A DNA stretch of 64,000 nt from Devosia sp. LC5 (GTDB lineage: Bacteria > Pseudomonadota > Alphaproteobacteria > Rhizobiales > Devosiaceae), in contig NZ_JNNO01000008.1 of NCBI RefSeq assembly GCF_000735585.1, positions 51,034-115,033 of the forward strand, written 5' to 3'. Positions 54,015-63,385 of this stretch are shown in pieces. Position numbers and translations under genes: made by a program. Under the pieces are notes generated by a model. It was not told where the DNA came from, did no database searches, and saw nothing but the letters and a program-made list of their open reading frames with translations. The first letter of the stretch is position 1. Every line of letters begins with the position of its first letter.

Positions 54015-54324
54015 GTAAGGTCCCCTCATCCGCCCTTCGGGCACCTTCTCCCACGAGGGGGAAGGGAGGCTCAGTAGATAGACAAGCGCGAAGCCAACCC
54101 TCGCCCCTTGTGGGAGAGGGATAGCAATTTCTTCGTTCAGAAGAAATTGCAGGGTGAGGGGTGCGATGTCTCCGCAACCACCGGCCAAGACCCCACCTCT
54201 TAACCTTACCCAATCCAGAATCCACCCCTTCCGATTTTGCTCAAATCGCATCGGCTTTAAACTCGTCTTTACCTTACCGGCTTAGTCTCAAATTCGTGTT
54301 GAGTACCTGCGTACGAGTGAGCTG
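54015..54324. other. Non-coding gap surE-nlpD
   Basis: Half of these 310 bases are the repeat tract; the rest (54173-54324) is the leader of the lipoprotein gene. There is no sign of a pcm remnant. GTGTTGAGTACCTGCGTACG near 54296 lies just before the start but I cannot name a promoter. Confidence 0.5.
54020..54172. repeat. GC-rich dispersed repeat tract after surE
   Basis: CCCCTCATCCGCCCTTCGGG and CTTCTCCCACGAGGGGGAAG start the tract, CTCGCCCCTTGTGGGAGAGG and GGGTGAGGGGTGCGATG end it, and GCAATTTCTTC/GAAGAAATTGC (about 54123-54150) is a perfect hairpin in the middle. The ending is shared with 23460-23585. Confidence 0.75.
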
Positions 54325-55548
54325 ATGAGTATCCGCGTATCCCGTCGGGCACCGAAAGGTGCAGTTGCGATGGTTGGCCTGGTGGCTGCCGCCGTTGCCC
54401 TTTCCGGTTGTTCCAGCTTTGGGAGCCGTACATTCGGCGATCAGACGACAACTGCTTCTGTGCCGCAGAGCTCTCCTTCCAGTTACACCCAGCCCATGCC
54501 GTCCAGCCTCGGTGCGCCGCAGGTTGCCGAGAACCAGTTCCTGCCCCCGGCCAATGTCGGTGGCGGTTGGAATTCGCCGGTCCAGACGGGTTACACTCAG
54601 CCGCTTGCGCCAATGGCGCCAGTTACCGCGATGGGCACTACGCCCACCGTGCAGTCCCAAGACCTTCCTGTATTGAGTTCTCCGTCTCCAATGGGATCCC
54701 AGCCAGCCATGCAAGCTCAGCCCGCCTTCGCTGCGGCGGCCCCGATGCCGTCGCCTTCCACGCTCGGCACCCTGCCGACCAATAGCGCCGTTCCGACGGT
54801 TGCACCGGCCGCCACTGGCGGCACATTCACTCACACCATTGCCAGCGGCGAGTCGCTTTATACCATCGCCCGCCGCTATGACGTGACCACCCAGGCTCTC
54901 GTCCAGGCCAATGGGCTGTCTTCGCCTGACAAGATCGTGGTGGGCCAGAAGGTCATCATTCCAGGCCGCGCCGACCTGCTGGCTACCAAGGCGCCCGCGC
55001 CGGTCCAGGTCGCATCGACCAATCCGGCGCCCACCCCGCAGCAGCAGACCTTGCCCGCTGCTGCGCCCAATACGCTGCAGACCGCGGCAACGCCCACTCC
55101 GGCTCCGCAGCAGGCAGCTCCTGCTCCCGCTGCACCCACCCAGGTCGCTAATGTGTCGGCTGCCGAGCCTGCAATGTCGGGCAATACCAAGTTCCGCTGG
55201 CCCGTCAGTGGTCGTGTGCTCACCGATTTCGCCGCCTCGCGCGGCACGGGCATCAATATCGAAGCCTCCGAAGGCAGCGCCATCAAGGCCGCCGAAAACG
55301 GCACGGTGATCTATGTCGGTTCGGGCGTCGAGGGCTATGGCAACCTGATCCTGATCCGCCACCCCAATGGCTATGTGTCGGCCTATGCCCACCTGAAGTC
55401 CATGAGCGTTGCCAAGGGCGCCAATGTCAGTCGCGGTGACACTATCGGCGCCGCCGGCATGACCGGTTCGGTTACCCAGCCGCAGCTCCATTTCGAGCTG
55501 CGCAAGGGCGCCACCCCGGTCGATCCCATGCCGCTGCTCGCCAGCTAA
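54325..55548 (+). CDS. nlpD: LysM/M23 peptidoglycan-binding lipoprotein, NlpD-like
   Basis: 407 residues. Lipoprotein signal with lipobox LSGC (Cys about residue 30), a low-complexity Ser/Pro/Ala region, LysM domain FTHTIASGESLYTIARRYDV, a second Pro/Ala linker, and a C-terminal M23 domain (FRWPVSGRVLTDFAASRGTG, YAHLKSMSVAKGANV, PQLHFELRKG). The first metal motif HxxxD is not kept (the place reads GINIEASEGS), so like EnvC/NlpD it is probably an inactive activator of amidases. It has a terminator downstream. Confidence 0.9.
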   Translation: MSIRVSRRAPKGAVAMVGLVAAAVALSGCSSFGSRTFGDQTTTASVPQSSPSSYTQPMPSSLGAPQVAENQFLPPANVGGGWNSPVQTGYTQPLAPMAPVTAMGTTPTVQSQDLPVLSSPSPMGSQPAMQAQPAFAAAAPMPSPSTLGTLPTNSAVPTVAPAATGGTFTHTIASGESLYTIARRYDVTTQALVQANGLSSPDKIVVGQKVIIPGRADLLATKAPAPVQVASTNPAPTPQQQTLPAAAPNTLQTAATPTPAPQQAAPAPAAPTQVANVSAAEPAMSGNTKFRWPVSGRVLTDFAASRGTGINIEASEGSAIKAAENGTVIYVGSGVEGYGNLILIRHPNGYVSAYAHLKSMSVAKGANVSRGDTIGAAGMTGSVTQPQLHFELRKGATPVDPMPLLAS

Positions 55549-55572
55549 GCGAGACTACGCCAAATCATAGAA

Positions 55573-55598
55573 AATCCCCGCCCCGGCGGGGATTTTTT
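55573..55598 (+). terminator. Intrinsic terminator of nlpD
   Basis: AATCCCCGCC pairs with GGCGGGGATT around CC, running into TTTTTT. It lies 25 bp after the stop; the convergent DUF815 gene ends just beyond, so it may serve both. Confidence 0.9.
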
Positions 55599-55613
55599 GT
55601 TTGTAGCGTAGGG

Positions 55614-56486
55614 CTAGACCGCCTTGCCCATCTCCCCGGCCAGTGTCCGCACTAATTGTATCGCCACGCGCCCTGATCGCGCGCCACGCGTCGCCGACCA
55701 CTCGATCGCTCGCGCCCGCAGCGTTTCGGCGTCCAGCCCCAGACCATAATGGTCGGCATAGGCCTCCACCATGGAGAGAAATGTCGGCTGATCGCAATTG
55801 TGGAAACCCAGCCACAGCCCGAACCGGTCCGATAGCGACACCTTCTCCTCCACCGCCTCGCCGGGATTGATTGCCGTCGAGCGCTCATTCTCGATCATGT
55901 CGCGCGGCATCAGGTGGCGGCGGTTGGAGGTGGCATAGAACAGCACATTGTCCGGCCGCCCTTCGAGCCCGCCATCCAGGATGGTCTTGAGCGACTTGTA
56001 ACTGGTCTCCCCGCTGTCAAAACTCAGATCGTCGCAGAACACGATGAACCGCGCGGCTTCCTTGCCGATCAGCCGCATCAGGGCAGGGAGGGTTTCCAGG
56101 TCCTCCCGCGCAATCTCGATCAGCACCAGCCGCTCAAATCCCTCGCGCGCCGTGATATCGCCATGGATCGCCTTGACCAGCGAGCTCTTGCCCATGCCCC
56201 GCGCGCCCCACAGCAGCGCATTGTTGGCGCCATGGCCCCGGGCGAACTGCTCGGTATTCTTGAGCAGGATATCCTGCACCGCATCGATTCCCTTGAGCAT
56301 CCCCAGCGGCACGCGGGCGACCTTGGGCACTGCCATCAACAATCCGGCATCGCCATCCCAGTGATAGGCATCCTCGCTCCCGAGCGTTGACGCGATGCTC
56401 GGTACAGCAGGCGCAAGAGCCTCCAGAGAGCGGGCAATCCGGGCCAGGGATGCAGCAATTTCAGTGAGTTGGTCTTTGCTCTTCAA
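55614..56486 (-). CDS. DUF815 AAA-type ATPase
   Basis: 290 residues from TTG 56486, which has GAGGA 7 bases upstream; no ATG fits. Walker A-like LLWGARGMGKSSLVKAIHG, Walker B FIVFCDDLSFD, sensor region LFYATSNRRHLMPRDMIENE, and C-terminal helical lid. DUF815 proteins are ORC/AAA-like and of unknown role. It is divergent from yajC, an arrangement frequent in the order. Confidence 0.9.
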   Translation of the reverse strand: MKSKDQLTEIAASLARIARSLEALAPAVPSIASTLGSEDAYHWDGDAGLLMAVPKVARVPLGMLKGIDAVQDILLKNTEQFARGHGANNALLWGARGMGKSSLVKAIHGDITAREGFERLVLIEIAREDLETLPALMRLIGKEAARFIVFCDDLSFDSGETSYKSLKTILDGGLEGRPDNVLFYATSNRRHLMPRDMIENERSTAINPGEAVEEKVSLSDRFGLWLGFHNCDQPTFLSMVEAYADHYGLGLDAETLRARAIEWSATRGARSGRVAIQLVRTLAGEMGKAV

Positions 56487-56691
56487 GTCTTTGTCCTCGT
56501 CGTCGGCGCGGCAATTTGCGGTCCCGCGAATGCCTTTGCAATCGCTAGGGTGCAAATGTATAGTCCGCGCGATTTTGACCGGGGCGCAAGTGCAGTCAGG
56601 CCCATATGCGTCCACTTGCATCGTTACACGATGCCGGTTTCTGGCGCCGACCCCTCCACAAGCTAAAAAGACAAGATAAGGAGCACACTTC

Positions 56692-57045
56692 ATGTTTGTA
56701 ACGCCCGCTTATGCACAGGCCGCCGGCGCCCCCGCAGCCGGTGGCGGCATGACCGATATTTTCATCCAGCTGATGCCCATCCTGCTGCTGGTGGTGATTT
56801 TCTGGCTGCTGATTTTCCGTCCGCAGCAGAAGCGCCTCAAGGCCCAGCAGGCCATGCTGTCGGCTATCCGCCGCGGCGACACGGTCGTGACCACCGGCGG
56901 CATCGTCGGCAAGGTGACCAAGGCCGTCGATGGCGAAGATCTCGAAGTCGAGATCGCCACGGGCGTCAAGGTCAAGATCGTGCGGGGCATGGTCTCGGAC
57001 GTGCGCTCCAAGGCTGAACCGGTCAACGACAACAAGCCTGCGTAA
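56692..57045 (+). CDS. yajC: Preprotein translocase accessory subunit YajC
   Basis: 117 residues. AAGGAG lies 8 bases before ATG 56692. One helix, FIQLMPILLLVVIFWLLIF, followed by RPQQKRLKAQQAMLSAIRRG and GDTVVTTGGIVGKVTK, the YajC signature. It associates with SecDF at the translocon, whose gene follows 59 bp later. Confidence 0.95.
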   Translation: MFVTPAYAQAAGAPAAGGGMTDIFIQLMPILLLVVIFWLLIFRPQQKRLKAQQAMLSAIRRGDTVVTTGGIVGKVTKAVDGEDLEVEIATGVKVKIVRGMVSDVRSKAEPVNDNKPA

Positions 57046-57104
57046 GCAGCCATTCTGTGCCGGAGCCCAAGGGCTCCGGCTTTTCTGCCTCTAGGACTGC
57101 ACAG

Positions 57105-59657
57105 ATGCAATTTTCGCCGATCCGAACCGCCGTTATCGCCATCGTAGCTTTGCTGGGCGTACTTTTCGCCGTTCCCAGTTTTCTGCCACAGGATGTGCGC
57201 GATGCCTGGCCGAGCTTCCTGCCCAAGCAGACAGTGGTTCTGGGTCTCGATCTGCAGGGCGGTTCGCACCTGCTGCTGCAGGTCAGCGAAGAGGGGATTG
57301 TCACCGAGCGCCTGCAAAGCGTGCGCCGCGATGCTCGCAACATTCTGGCCAGCCAGAATGGCATCGGCAATCTGATCACCACCGATGCGGCGACAAATTC
57401 CATTGCCATCGAGCTCACCGATCCGACCCAGAAGGACCAGGCCCGCACGCTCATCGAAGGCCTGCAGAACACCGTTTCCAATGGCATGTTCGCGGTCGGT
57501 GGCGTCAATGAATTCGCCTTTGGCGAAACGCCTGATGGCAGGCTGACCATCACACTGACCCCCGAAGGCATCAGCCAGCGCACCTCCTCGTTGGTGGCGC
57601 AGTCGATCGAAGTCATCCGCAATCGTATTGACGAGTTGGGCACTACCGAGCCGTCGATCCAGCGCCAGGGCACCAACCGCATTCTGGTGCAGGTCCCCGG
57701 TTTTGGCGATTCCACCCGCCTCAAGGACATCATTTCGCGCACAGCGCGCCTGACCTTCCACATGGTCTATCCCGGCATGTCAGCGGCCACCGCGGAGGCA
57801 CAGGGACTCCCCGCCGGTACCATGATACTGCCCAGCCAGGATGGCGGCAGCGAATTGCTGTATGAAGACGTGGCGCTCGGCGGCGAGTCTCTCGTCGATG
57901 CCCAGCCCAGTTATGACCAGCAGCGCGCTATGCCCGTGGTCAGCTTCCGCTTCGATACACGTGGCGCCGTCACCTTCGGCCAGATCACCTCGGCCAATGT
58001 GGGCCAGCGCTTCGCCATCGTGCTCGATAACACCGTTATCACCGCTCCGGTCATTCAGCAGCCCATCACCCAGGGCACTGGCCAGATCAGCGGCAATTTC
58101 ACCACCCAGTCTGCCAACGACCTTGCCGTGCTGCTGCGCGCTGGCGCGCTGCCGGCCAGCCTCGATATCGTTGAAGAACGTACCGTCGACGCCAGCCTGG
58201 GCGCCGACTCCATCCAGCACGGCCTCACCGCCGGTGTCGTTGCTTCGGTTCTCGTCGTGGCCTTCATGGTCATCGCCTATGGCCTGTTCGGCGTCTTCGC
58301 CAATATCTCGCTGATCCTCAACATCGTGCTGATCTTCGGCGCGCTCTCAATGCTGGGTGCAACGCTGACGTTGCCCGGTATTGCCGGTATCGTGCTCACC
58401 ATCGGCATGGCCGTGGACGCCAACGTGCTGATCTATGAACGCATGCGCGAGGAGCAAAAGGCGGGCCGCTCGCCGCTACAATCCATCAATGCGGGCTTCG
58501 AGCGGGCCTGGGGCACCATTATCGACTCCCACCTGACCCAGCTTATCGCCGCCATCGTGCTCTACTTCCTGGGCTCGGGCCCGGTGCAGGGCTTTGCCGT
58601 CACCCTGGCGCTCGGCATTCTCACCTCGCTGTTCACCTCCTATATGGTCACGCTGTATTTCGTGGGCATGTGGTTCCGCGCGCGCCGGCCCAAGACGCTC
58701 AAGATCCAGCATTTCCGTTTCGTTCCGGACGGGACCAAAATCCCGTTCATGAAGATCAGCCGCTATGTGATCGCTTTCTCGATTGTTGCCAGTGTCCTCT
58801 CCATCGGTTCGGCTTATTTCAAGGGTTTCAACCTGGGCATCGACTTCGTCGGCGGCACAGCCATCGTCGTCCAGCATGAAGGTGGTCCGGCCGATGTCGG
58901 ACAGATCCGCGAAACGCTGGATGGCCTCAACCTTGGCGAAATCCAGGTGCAGGGCTTTGGCACCCCCGAAGACGTGCTGGTCCGCGTTCAGGCGCAGGAA
59001 GGCGGTCAGGACGCTGACCAGGTCGCCGTGTCCAAGGTGCGAGATGCGCTCGCGGGTGAAAACTACACCATCCGCAGCACCGAGGCCGTTAGCGGTACCG
59101 TGTCGGGCGAACTGGCATGGAAAGGCACAATCGCGGTCATCGTCGCGCTCATTGCGATCCTGATTTACATCTGGTTCCGCTTCGAGTGGCAATTCGCCTT
59201 GGCGGCCGTTACCACCACCACGCACGATGTCATCATGACCATCGGGCTCTACTCATTGACCGGATTGGAGTTCAATCTGACCTCCATCGCGGCGGTGCTG
59301 ACATTGGTGGGTCTGTCCCTTAACGAAACGGTGGTTGTGTCTGATCGCGTCCGGGAAAATCTGCGCAAGCATCGCAAGATGCCGCTGCCCGATTTGATCG
59401 ATATGTCGATCAACCAGACCATCGTGCGCACCACGCTGACTCAGTTCACCGTGTTCCTGGCGCTGATCCCGCTGGTCATCTTCGGTGGCGAAGTCATTCG
59501 CAGTTTCACCATCGCCATGACCTTTGGCTGCTTTGTCGGCATGTATTCCTCGATCATCGTCAACGGCCCGATCCTGATCAATTTCGGTCTCAAGTCGCGC
59601 GCCGAGGCCGACGACGCGGACAAGAAGGGCAAGCCCGCCGACGGGGCAGCTGTCTAA
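57105..59657 (+). CDS. secDF: Fused protein translocase SecDF
   Basis: 850 residues from ATG 57105. The SecD half (about 1-530): LGLDLQGGSHLLLQV, periplasmic P1 domain, GIAGIVLTIGMAVDANVLIY. The SecF half (about 550-850): MKISRYVIAFSIVASVLSIG, GFNLGIDFVGG, TSIAAVLTLVGLSLNETVVV. Twelve helices in all. It uses the proton gradient to pull exported proteins through SecYEG. A single fused polypeptide is usual in this group. Confidence 0.96.
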   Translation: MQFSPIRTAVIAIVALLGVLFAVPSFLPQDVRDAWPSFLPKQTVVLGLDLQGGSHLLLQVSEEGIVTERLQSVRRDARNILASQNGIGNLITTDAATNSIAIELTDPTQKDQARTLIEGLQNTVSNGMFAVGGVNEFAFGETPDGRLTITLTPEGISQRTSSLVAQSIEVIRNRIDELGTTEPSIQRQGTNRILVQVPGFGDSTRLKDIISRTARLTFHMVYPGMSAATAEAQGLPAGTMILPSQDGGSELLYEDVALGGESLVDAQPSYDQQRAMPVVSFRFDTRGAVTFGQITSANVGQRFAIVLDNTVITAPVIQQPITQGTGQISGNFTTQSANDLAVLLRAGALPASLDIVEERTVDASLGADSIQHGLTAGVVASVLVVAFMVIAYGLFGVFANISLILNIVLIFGALSMLGATLTLPGIAGIVLTIGMAVDANVLIYERMREEQKAGRSPLQSINAGFERAWGTIIDSHLTQLIAAIVLYFLGSGPVQGFAVTLALGILTSLFTSYMVTLYFVGMWFRARRPKTLKIQHFRFVPDGTKIPFMKISRYVIAFSIVASVLSIGSAYFKGFNLGIDFVGGTAIVVQHEGGPADVGQIRETLDGLNLGEIQVQGFGTPEDVLVRVQAQEGGQDADQVAVSKVRDALAGENYTIRSTEAVSGTVSGELAWKGTIAVIVALIAILIYIWFRFEWQFALAAVTTTTHDVIMTIGLYSLTGLEFNLTSIAAVLTLVGLSLNETVVVSDRVRENLRKHRKMPLPDLIDMSINQTIVRTTLTQFTVFLALIPLVIFGGEVIRSFTIAMTFGCFVGMYSSIIVNGPILINFGLKSRAEADDADKKGKPADGAAV

Positions 59658-59659
59658 TT

Positions 59660-60043
59660 GTGATTGAGGCGGGACATTATCCCGAGCAGGTCGGCCTCGA
59701 TGCCTATGGCAATGGCGGTTTCCGCTTTGCCGGCATGTCGCATCGCGGCTCATTGCTCTGCTTGCCCACCGGCATGTTCGCCTGGGACGTTACCGCCCCG
59801 GCGCAGCTGACGCTGGAGAGCCTCACCCCGGTCCTCGCTATTGCCGACGATATCGACGTGTTGTTCATTGGCCTGGGCCATGACATAGCCGCGCTCGATC
59901 CTGCCATCCGGCAGGCCTTCCGCGAGCGCAATGTCATTGTCGAAGCTATCGGCACCGGCGGTGCCGTCCGCACCTATAATGTGCTGTTTGCGGAGCAGCG
60001 CGCCGTGGCCGCGGCGCTGATTGCTGTAGATCGGGCACGATGA
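59660..60043 (+). CDS. Mth938-like domain protein (NDUFAF3 homologue)
   Basis: 127 residues from GTG 59660, two bases after the secDF stop. GGFRFAGMSHRGSLLCLP, then VLFIGLGHDIAALDPAIRQA and GTGGAVRTYNVLFAEQRAVA match the DUF498/Mth938 fold. The human homologue NDUFAF3 is a complex I assembly factor. It overlaps the next gene by four bases, whose product is related to NDUFAF6, another assembly factor. Confidence 0.9.
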   Translation: MIEAGHYPEQVGLDAYGNGGFRFAGMSHRGSLLCLPTGMFAWDVTAPAQLTLESLTPVLAIADDIDVLFIGLGHDIAALDPAIRQAFRERNVIVEAIGTGGAVRTYNVLFAEQRAVAAALIAVDRAR

Positions 60044-60885
60044 TGGCGGCCGAGAGCTTCTCCTACGCTGCTGCAGACCTGCGCTCCAACGACCGCGACC
60101 GCTATCTCGCCACCCTTGTGCTGAACGGGGCAGCGCGCGATGCCGTCACCGCGCTCTACGCCTTCAACGCCGACGTCGCCTCGGTGCGCGACCGCGTCAC
60201 CAACCCCGCTCCCGGCGAAATTCGCCTGCAATGGTGGGCCGATGCGCTCGATGAGCAAGGCCATGGCGATGTCAGGCAAAACCCGGTGGCCGATGCCTTG
60301 CTCGACACCATGGCGCGCTATCGCATCCCTGCCGGCACATTGCAGCGCCTGATCGCCGCGCGCCGCTTCGACCTTTACGACGATCCCATGCCCGATCTTG
60401 AGAGTTTCGAGGGCTATGCGGGCGAGACCACGTCGACCCTCTACCAACTTGCCGCGATGATTCTGAACGATGGCGAACCCGTCGAAACCGGCGACGCCGC
60501 CGGCCATCTGGGCGTCGCCCACGCCATGATTGGCCACCTGCGAGCCTTCGGCTACACGGTTTCGCAGGGCCGTATCATGTTGCCCTGGTCCATCTTCGCC
60601 GCCAACGGCGTGCAGGAGCGCGAGATATTCTCCGGCCAGGAAAGCGAAGGCCTGGTCGAAGCCCTGGGTCAGATCACCGAATTGGCCCAAGGCCACCTCG
60701 CCAAAGCCGAAGCCGCCATTGTTGCGCTCCCGGGCAAGCTCAAGCCCGCCTTTGCGCCCATCGCGATGCTCAAGGCGCAACTAGTGCAGCTGGATAAATC
60801 CCCAAACGCCTTCACGCCAGCCGCCGACGAACCTGACTGGCGCAAGATTACGCGTTTGATGTGGTGGGCGCTGCGGAACCGGTAG
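60040..60885 (+). CDS. Phytoene/squalene synthase family protein, NDUFAF6-like
   Basis: 281 residues, ATG overlapping the previous stop. LATLVLNGAARDAVTALYAF, NPAPGEIRLQWWADALDEQG, and DLYDDPMPDLESFEGYAGET follow the fold, but the aspartate-rich motifs needed to bind diphosphate are incomplete (YAFNADVASVRD instead of DxxxD). No terpenoid genes are nearby. Together with the Mth938-like partner it more likely assists complex I assembly than makes squalene. Confidence 0.85.
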   Translation: MMAAESFSYAAADLRSNDRDRYLATLVLNGAARDAVTALYAFNADVASVRDRVTNPAPGEIRLQWWADALDEQGHGDVRQNPVADALLDTMARYRIPAGTLQRLIAARRFDLYDDPMPDLESFEGYAGETTSTLYQLAAMILNDGEPVETGDAAGHLGVAHAMIGHLRAFGYTVSQGRIMLPWSIFAANGVQEREIFSGQESEGLVEALGQITELAQGHLAKAEAAIVALPGKLKPAFAPIAMLKAQLVQLDKSPNAFTPAADEPDWRKITRLMWWALRNR

Positions 60886-60982
60886 CACGACCTCGCCCTT
60901 CGACAGGCTCAGGATGAGGCCTACTGGTCATTCATCGCCACCAGTAGACCTCATGGTGAGCTCGTCGAACCACGAGGTCGTG
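60886..60982. repeat. Large imperfect palindrome between convergent genes
   Basis: CACGACCTCGCCCTTCGACA with GGCTCAGGATGAGG and CTACTGGT pairs with ACCAGTAG, CCTCATGGTGAGCTCGTCGA and CGAGGTCGTG. It is a roughly 97-bp hairpin of a repeat type common in alphaproteobacterial genomes, and it separates two converging genes, so it may end both transcripts. Confidence 0.8.
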
Positions 60983-61000
60983 GCTTGATGCAGGGGGCAC

Positions 61001-62386
61001 TTACGCCCAGCCCTTCAAATCTTCCAGCGCCCGTGCGGTAATCGCCTTGCGCTTGGCAATCGTCCGGTCATTGCCCCGCCAACGGCCCGCGCCTTCCGGC
61101 TTGGTAATCGTCACCTCGGGAAACAGCCCGAAATTGACATTCATCGGCTGGAAGCTGCGTGCACCGCTATAGCCTTCGGCCTCGATATGCCCGCCGGTGA
61201 TATGGGCCACCAGCGCGCCAAGCGCGGTCGTCAGCGGCGGCGTCGGCAGGCTCTCGCCCCGGCTTTCCGCCGCGGCGAGCCGCCCGGTGATCAGGCCTAC
61301 TGCCGCGCTTTCCACATAGCCTTCCACGCCGGTCACCTGTCCGGCAAAACGAATGCGCGGATCGGCCTTGAGCTTGAGGTCGGGTCCCAACACTTTGGGC
61401 GAATTGAGGAATGTATTGCGATGCAGCCCGCCCAGCCTGGCAAATTGGGCATTCTCCAGCCCCGGGATCATGCGGAAAATCTCCGCCTGAATGCCATAGC
61501 GCATCTTGGTCTGGAACCCGACCATGTTCCATAGCGTGCCCAGCGCATTGTCCTGCCGCAGTTGCACGATGGCATAGCTCTTGACCAGCGGATCGCGCGG
61601 ATTGGTCAGCCCCACCGGCTTCATTGGCCCGTGCCGCAATGTTTCCGGCCCGCGCTCGGCCATCACTTCAATGGGCAGGCAGCCGTCAAAATATGGCACC
61701 TTTTCCCAGTCTTTGAACTCATGCAGCGGCGCCGCGATCAGCGCTTCGACAAAGGCATAATACTGGTCCTTGTTCATTGGACAGTTGAGATAATCCGCCC
61801 CCGTGCCGCCCGGGCCTGCCTTGTCATAGCGCGACTGCGCCCAAACAATGTCCATATTGATGCTGTCCTTGTGGACGATCGGAGCGATGGCGTCAAAGAA
61901 GGCCAGCGCATCCTCGCCCGTCTTGGCCAGGATCGCATCGGCCAGGGCAGGCGAGGTCAGCGGCCCGCTGGCAATGATGACATTCTTCCAATCCTCCGGC
62001 GGCCAGCCGGCGATCTCTTCGCGAACCACCGTGATATTGGCGTGATTGTGGATGGCGCGGGTGACTTCGTCGGAAAAGCCGTGCCGGTCGACGGCCAGCG
62101 CTCCGCCCGCCGGCAGTTTGTGCAGGTCGGCCGCGCGCATGATCAGCGAGCCGCGGCGTCGCATTTCTTCGTGCAGCAGGCCAACGGCATTCTGCTCGTG
62201 ATCGTCGGAGCGGAAGCTGTTGGAGCAGACCAACTCGGCAAAGCTGTCGGTGCTATGCGCATCGGTCGCTTTGACGCCGCGCATTTCGTGGACGATGACC
62301 GTGGCACCGGCTTCGGCAGCCTGCCATGCAGCTTCGGACCCGGCGAGCCCGCCGCCGATGATATGAATAGGTTCTGATGTGGACAT
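61001..62386 (-). CDS. trmFO: tRNA (uracil-5-)-methyltransferase TrmFO
   Basis: 461 residues from ATG 62386. FAD-binding [20 protein letters not shown], then [15 protein letters not shown] with the catalytic cysteine, [34 protein letters not shown] and [11 protein letters not shown]. It methylates U54 of tRNA with methylenetetrahydrofolate and FADH2. It stands alone, head to head with a GST fragment. Confidence 0.95.
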   Translation of the reverse strand: MSTSEPIHIIGGGLAGSEAAWQAAEAGATVIVHEMRGVKATDAHSTDSFAELVCSNSFRSDDHEQNAVGLLHEEMRRRGSLIMRAADLHKLPAGGALAVDRHGFSDEVTRAIHNHANITVVREEIAGWPPEDWKNVIIASGPLTSPALADAILAKTGEDALAFFDAIAPIVHKDSINMDIVWAQSRYDKAGPGGTGADYLNCPMNKDQYYAFVEALIAAPLHEFKDWEKVPYFDGCLPIEVMAERGPETLRHGPMKPVGLTNPRDPLVKSYAIVQLRQDNALGTLWNMVGFQTKMRYGIQAEIFRMIPGLENAQFARLGGLHRNTFLNSPKVLGPDLKLKADPRIRFAGQVTGVEGYVESAAVGLITGRLAAAESRGESLPTPPLTTALGALVAHITGGHIEAEGYSGARSFQPMNVNFGLFPEVTITKPEGAGRWRGNDRTIAKRKAITARALEDLKGWA

Positions 62387-62449
62387 GGTCGGCAGATACC
62401 AAGCCTGACCGGACCGCGCAACTGCTGCTTGCGCAATAGGCCGCAAACT

Positions 62450-62800
62450 CTACCTTTGGACCCGCATGGGAGAGCCTGGATCAATCTGTTCTGGCTATTG
62501 GTGCGCACGCCCAAGCCGCAGCATGACGCTGCGGCGATTGCGACGGCACATGCCCGTACGCTGGCGGCCTTGCGGATATTGGAGGCTAATCTGGCCGGCC
62601 ATCCCTATGTGGCGGGGGAGGAATTGAGCTACGCCGATATCGTGGCGGGCGTGTCGCTCTATCGCTGGTTCACCATGGATATCGAGCGTCCCGCCATGCC
62701 CAATGTCGAGGCGTGGTATGGGCTGCTCCAGCGGCGGCGGGCTTTTGTCGATGTGGTGATGGTGGATTATGCTGAACTTGTCGGCCGGTTGGCGTTCTGA
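62450..62800 (+). pseudogene. Glutathione S-transferase, C-terminal domain only
   Basis: About 117 residues readable. DPHGRAWINLFWLLVRTPKP is the start of the GST C-terminal helical domain; LEANLAGHPYVAGEELSYAD and PNVEAWYGLLQRRRAF complete it. The N-terminal thioredoxin domain with the catalytic residue is missing: the upstream DNA is the start region of divergent trmFO. No ribosome site is seen. It is best taken as a remnant. Confidence 0.75.
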
Positions 62801-62818
62801 TCGGTACGCCTAAAGCAA

Positions 62819-62849
62819 AACACCCGCGTCTCAGTGAGAAGCGGGTGTT
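62819..62849. terminator. Hairpin between GST remnant and DUF1127 gene
   Basis: AACACCCGC at 62819-62827 pairs with GCGGGTGTT at 62841-62849. On the minus strand it is followed by TTTTGC, so it likely ends the DUF1127 transcript, whose stop lies 36 bp away. Confidence 0.7.
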
Positions 62850-62885
62850 CGATTTGCGAATTCTGAAAGTTCAGTGCAGCAAATC

Positions 62886-63035
62886 TTAGAGCGAGCTGGC
62901 ATGGTCACGAGCAATCCGATTGATGTCGGTGCGCGAAATACCAAGGTCATTCAGCTGACGGTTGTCGAGAGCAGCAAGCTCACGGACGGTCTGCTGGTAG
63001 GCGGCCCACTTCTTGAAGGTTTTACGAATGTCCAT
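62886..63035 (-). CDS. DUF1127 small protein
   Basis: 49 residues. AAAGGAG lies 8 bases before ATG 63035. MDIRKTFKKWAAYQQTVREL followed by AALDNRQLNDLGISRTDINR is the full DUF1127 motif, an arginine-rich helical pair. Short DUF1127 proteins in alphaproteobacteria affect phosphate and C1 metabolism and RNA turnover. Alone in its transcript, with a terminator downstream. Confidence 0.95.
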   Translation of the reverse strand: MDIRKTFKKWAAYQQTVRELAALDNRQLNDLGISRTDINRIARDHASSL

Positions 63036-63134
63036 TTGGTAGTCTCCTTTGTTTACGAGCTTATATTTAGGGCAGGGCTCGCAAGATGAGCAGTGGGAGA
63101 TTGGTCAAACGAGCTATGCATTCTGCGCGGGGCG

Positions 63135-63162
63135 TTAACCGGGTGCGTTCATCTCCGGTTAA
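63135..63162. repeat. Inverted repeat TTAACCGG/CCGGTTAA
   Basis: Perfect 8-bp arms separated by 12 bases, in the gap between two DUF1127-type genes. It could be a regulator site or, as RNA, a hairpin after the gene at 63233-63385. Confidence 0.5.
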
Positions 63163-63232
63163 GCGGTGCGGCGGGCATATGGCTAGCCAGCGGCAAACCG
63201 GCGGCCGCACCTTCCGGGGTCTGTAGCGCTGC

Positions 63233-63385
63233 TCAGCGGTCGAACAGCGCCTTAGTCATTTGGGGGAAGTCGGGAGCGCAAATCCCCAGTAGCCCTGCGT
63301 CTCGCGCAGATGGCACATCCGTCTCGCGCAATGTCTGCTTGATGTCGACCAGGCGCTTCTTGCGCCAAACGGCTCGGATAAACAT
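63233..63385 (-). CDS. Small DUF1127-like protein
   Basis: 50 residues from ATG 63385, with AAGGAG 7 bases upstream. MFIRAVWRKKRLVDIKQTLR resembles the N-terminal half of DUF1127-type proteins; the second half (GLLGICAPDFPQMTKALFDR) departs from the motif. Same strand as the DUF1127 gene 198 bp further on. Its reality rests on the ribosome site and that weak likeness. Confidence 0.5.
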   Translation of the reverse strand: MFIRAVWRKKRLVDIKQTLRETDVPSARDAGLLGICAPDFPQMTKALFDR

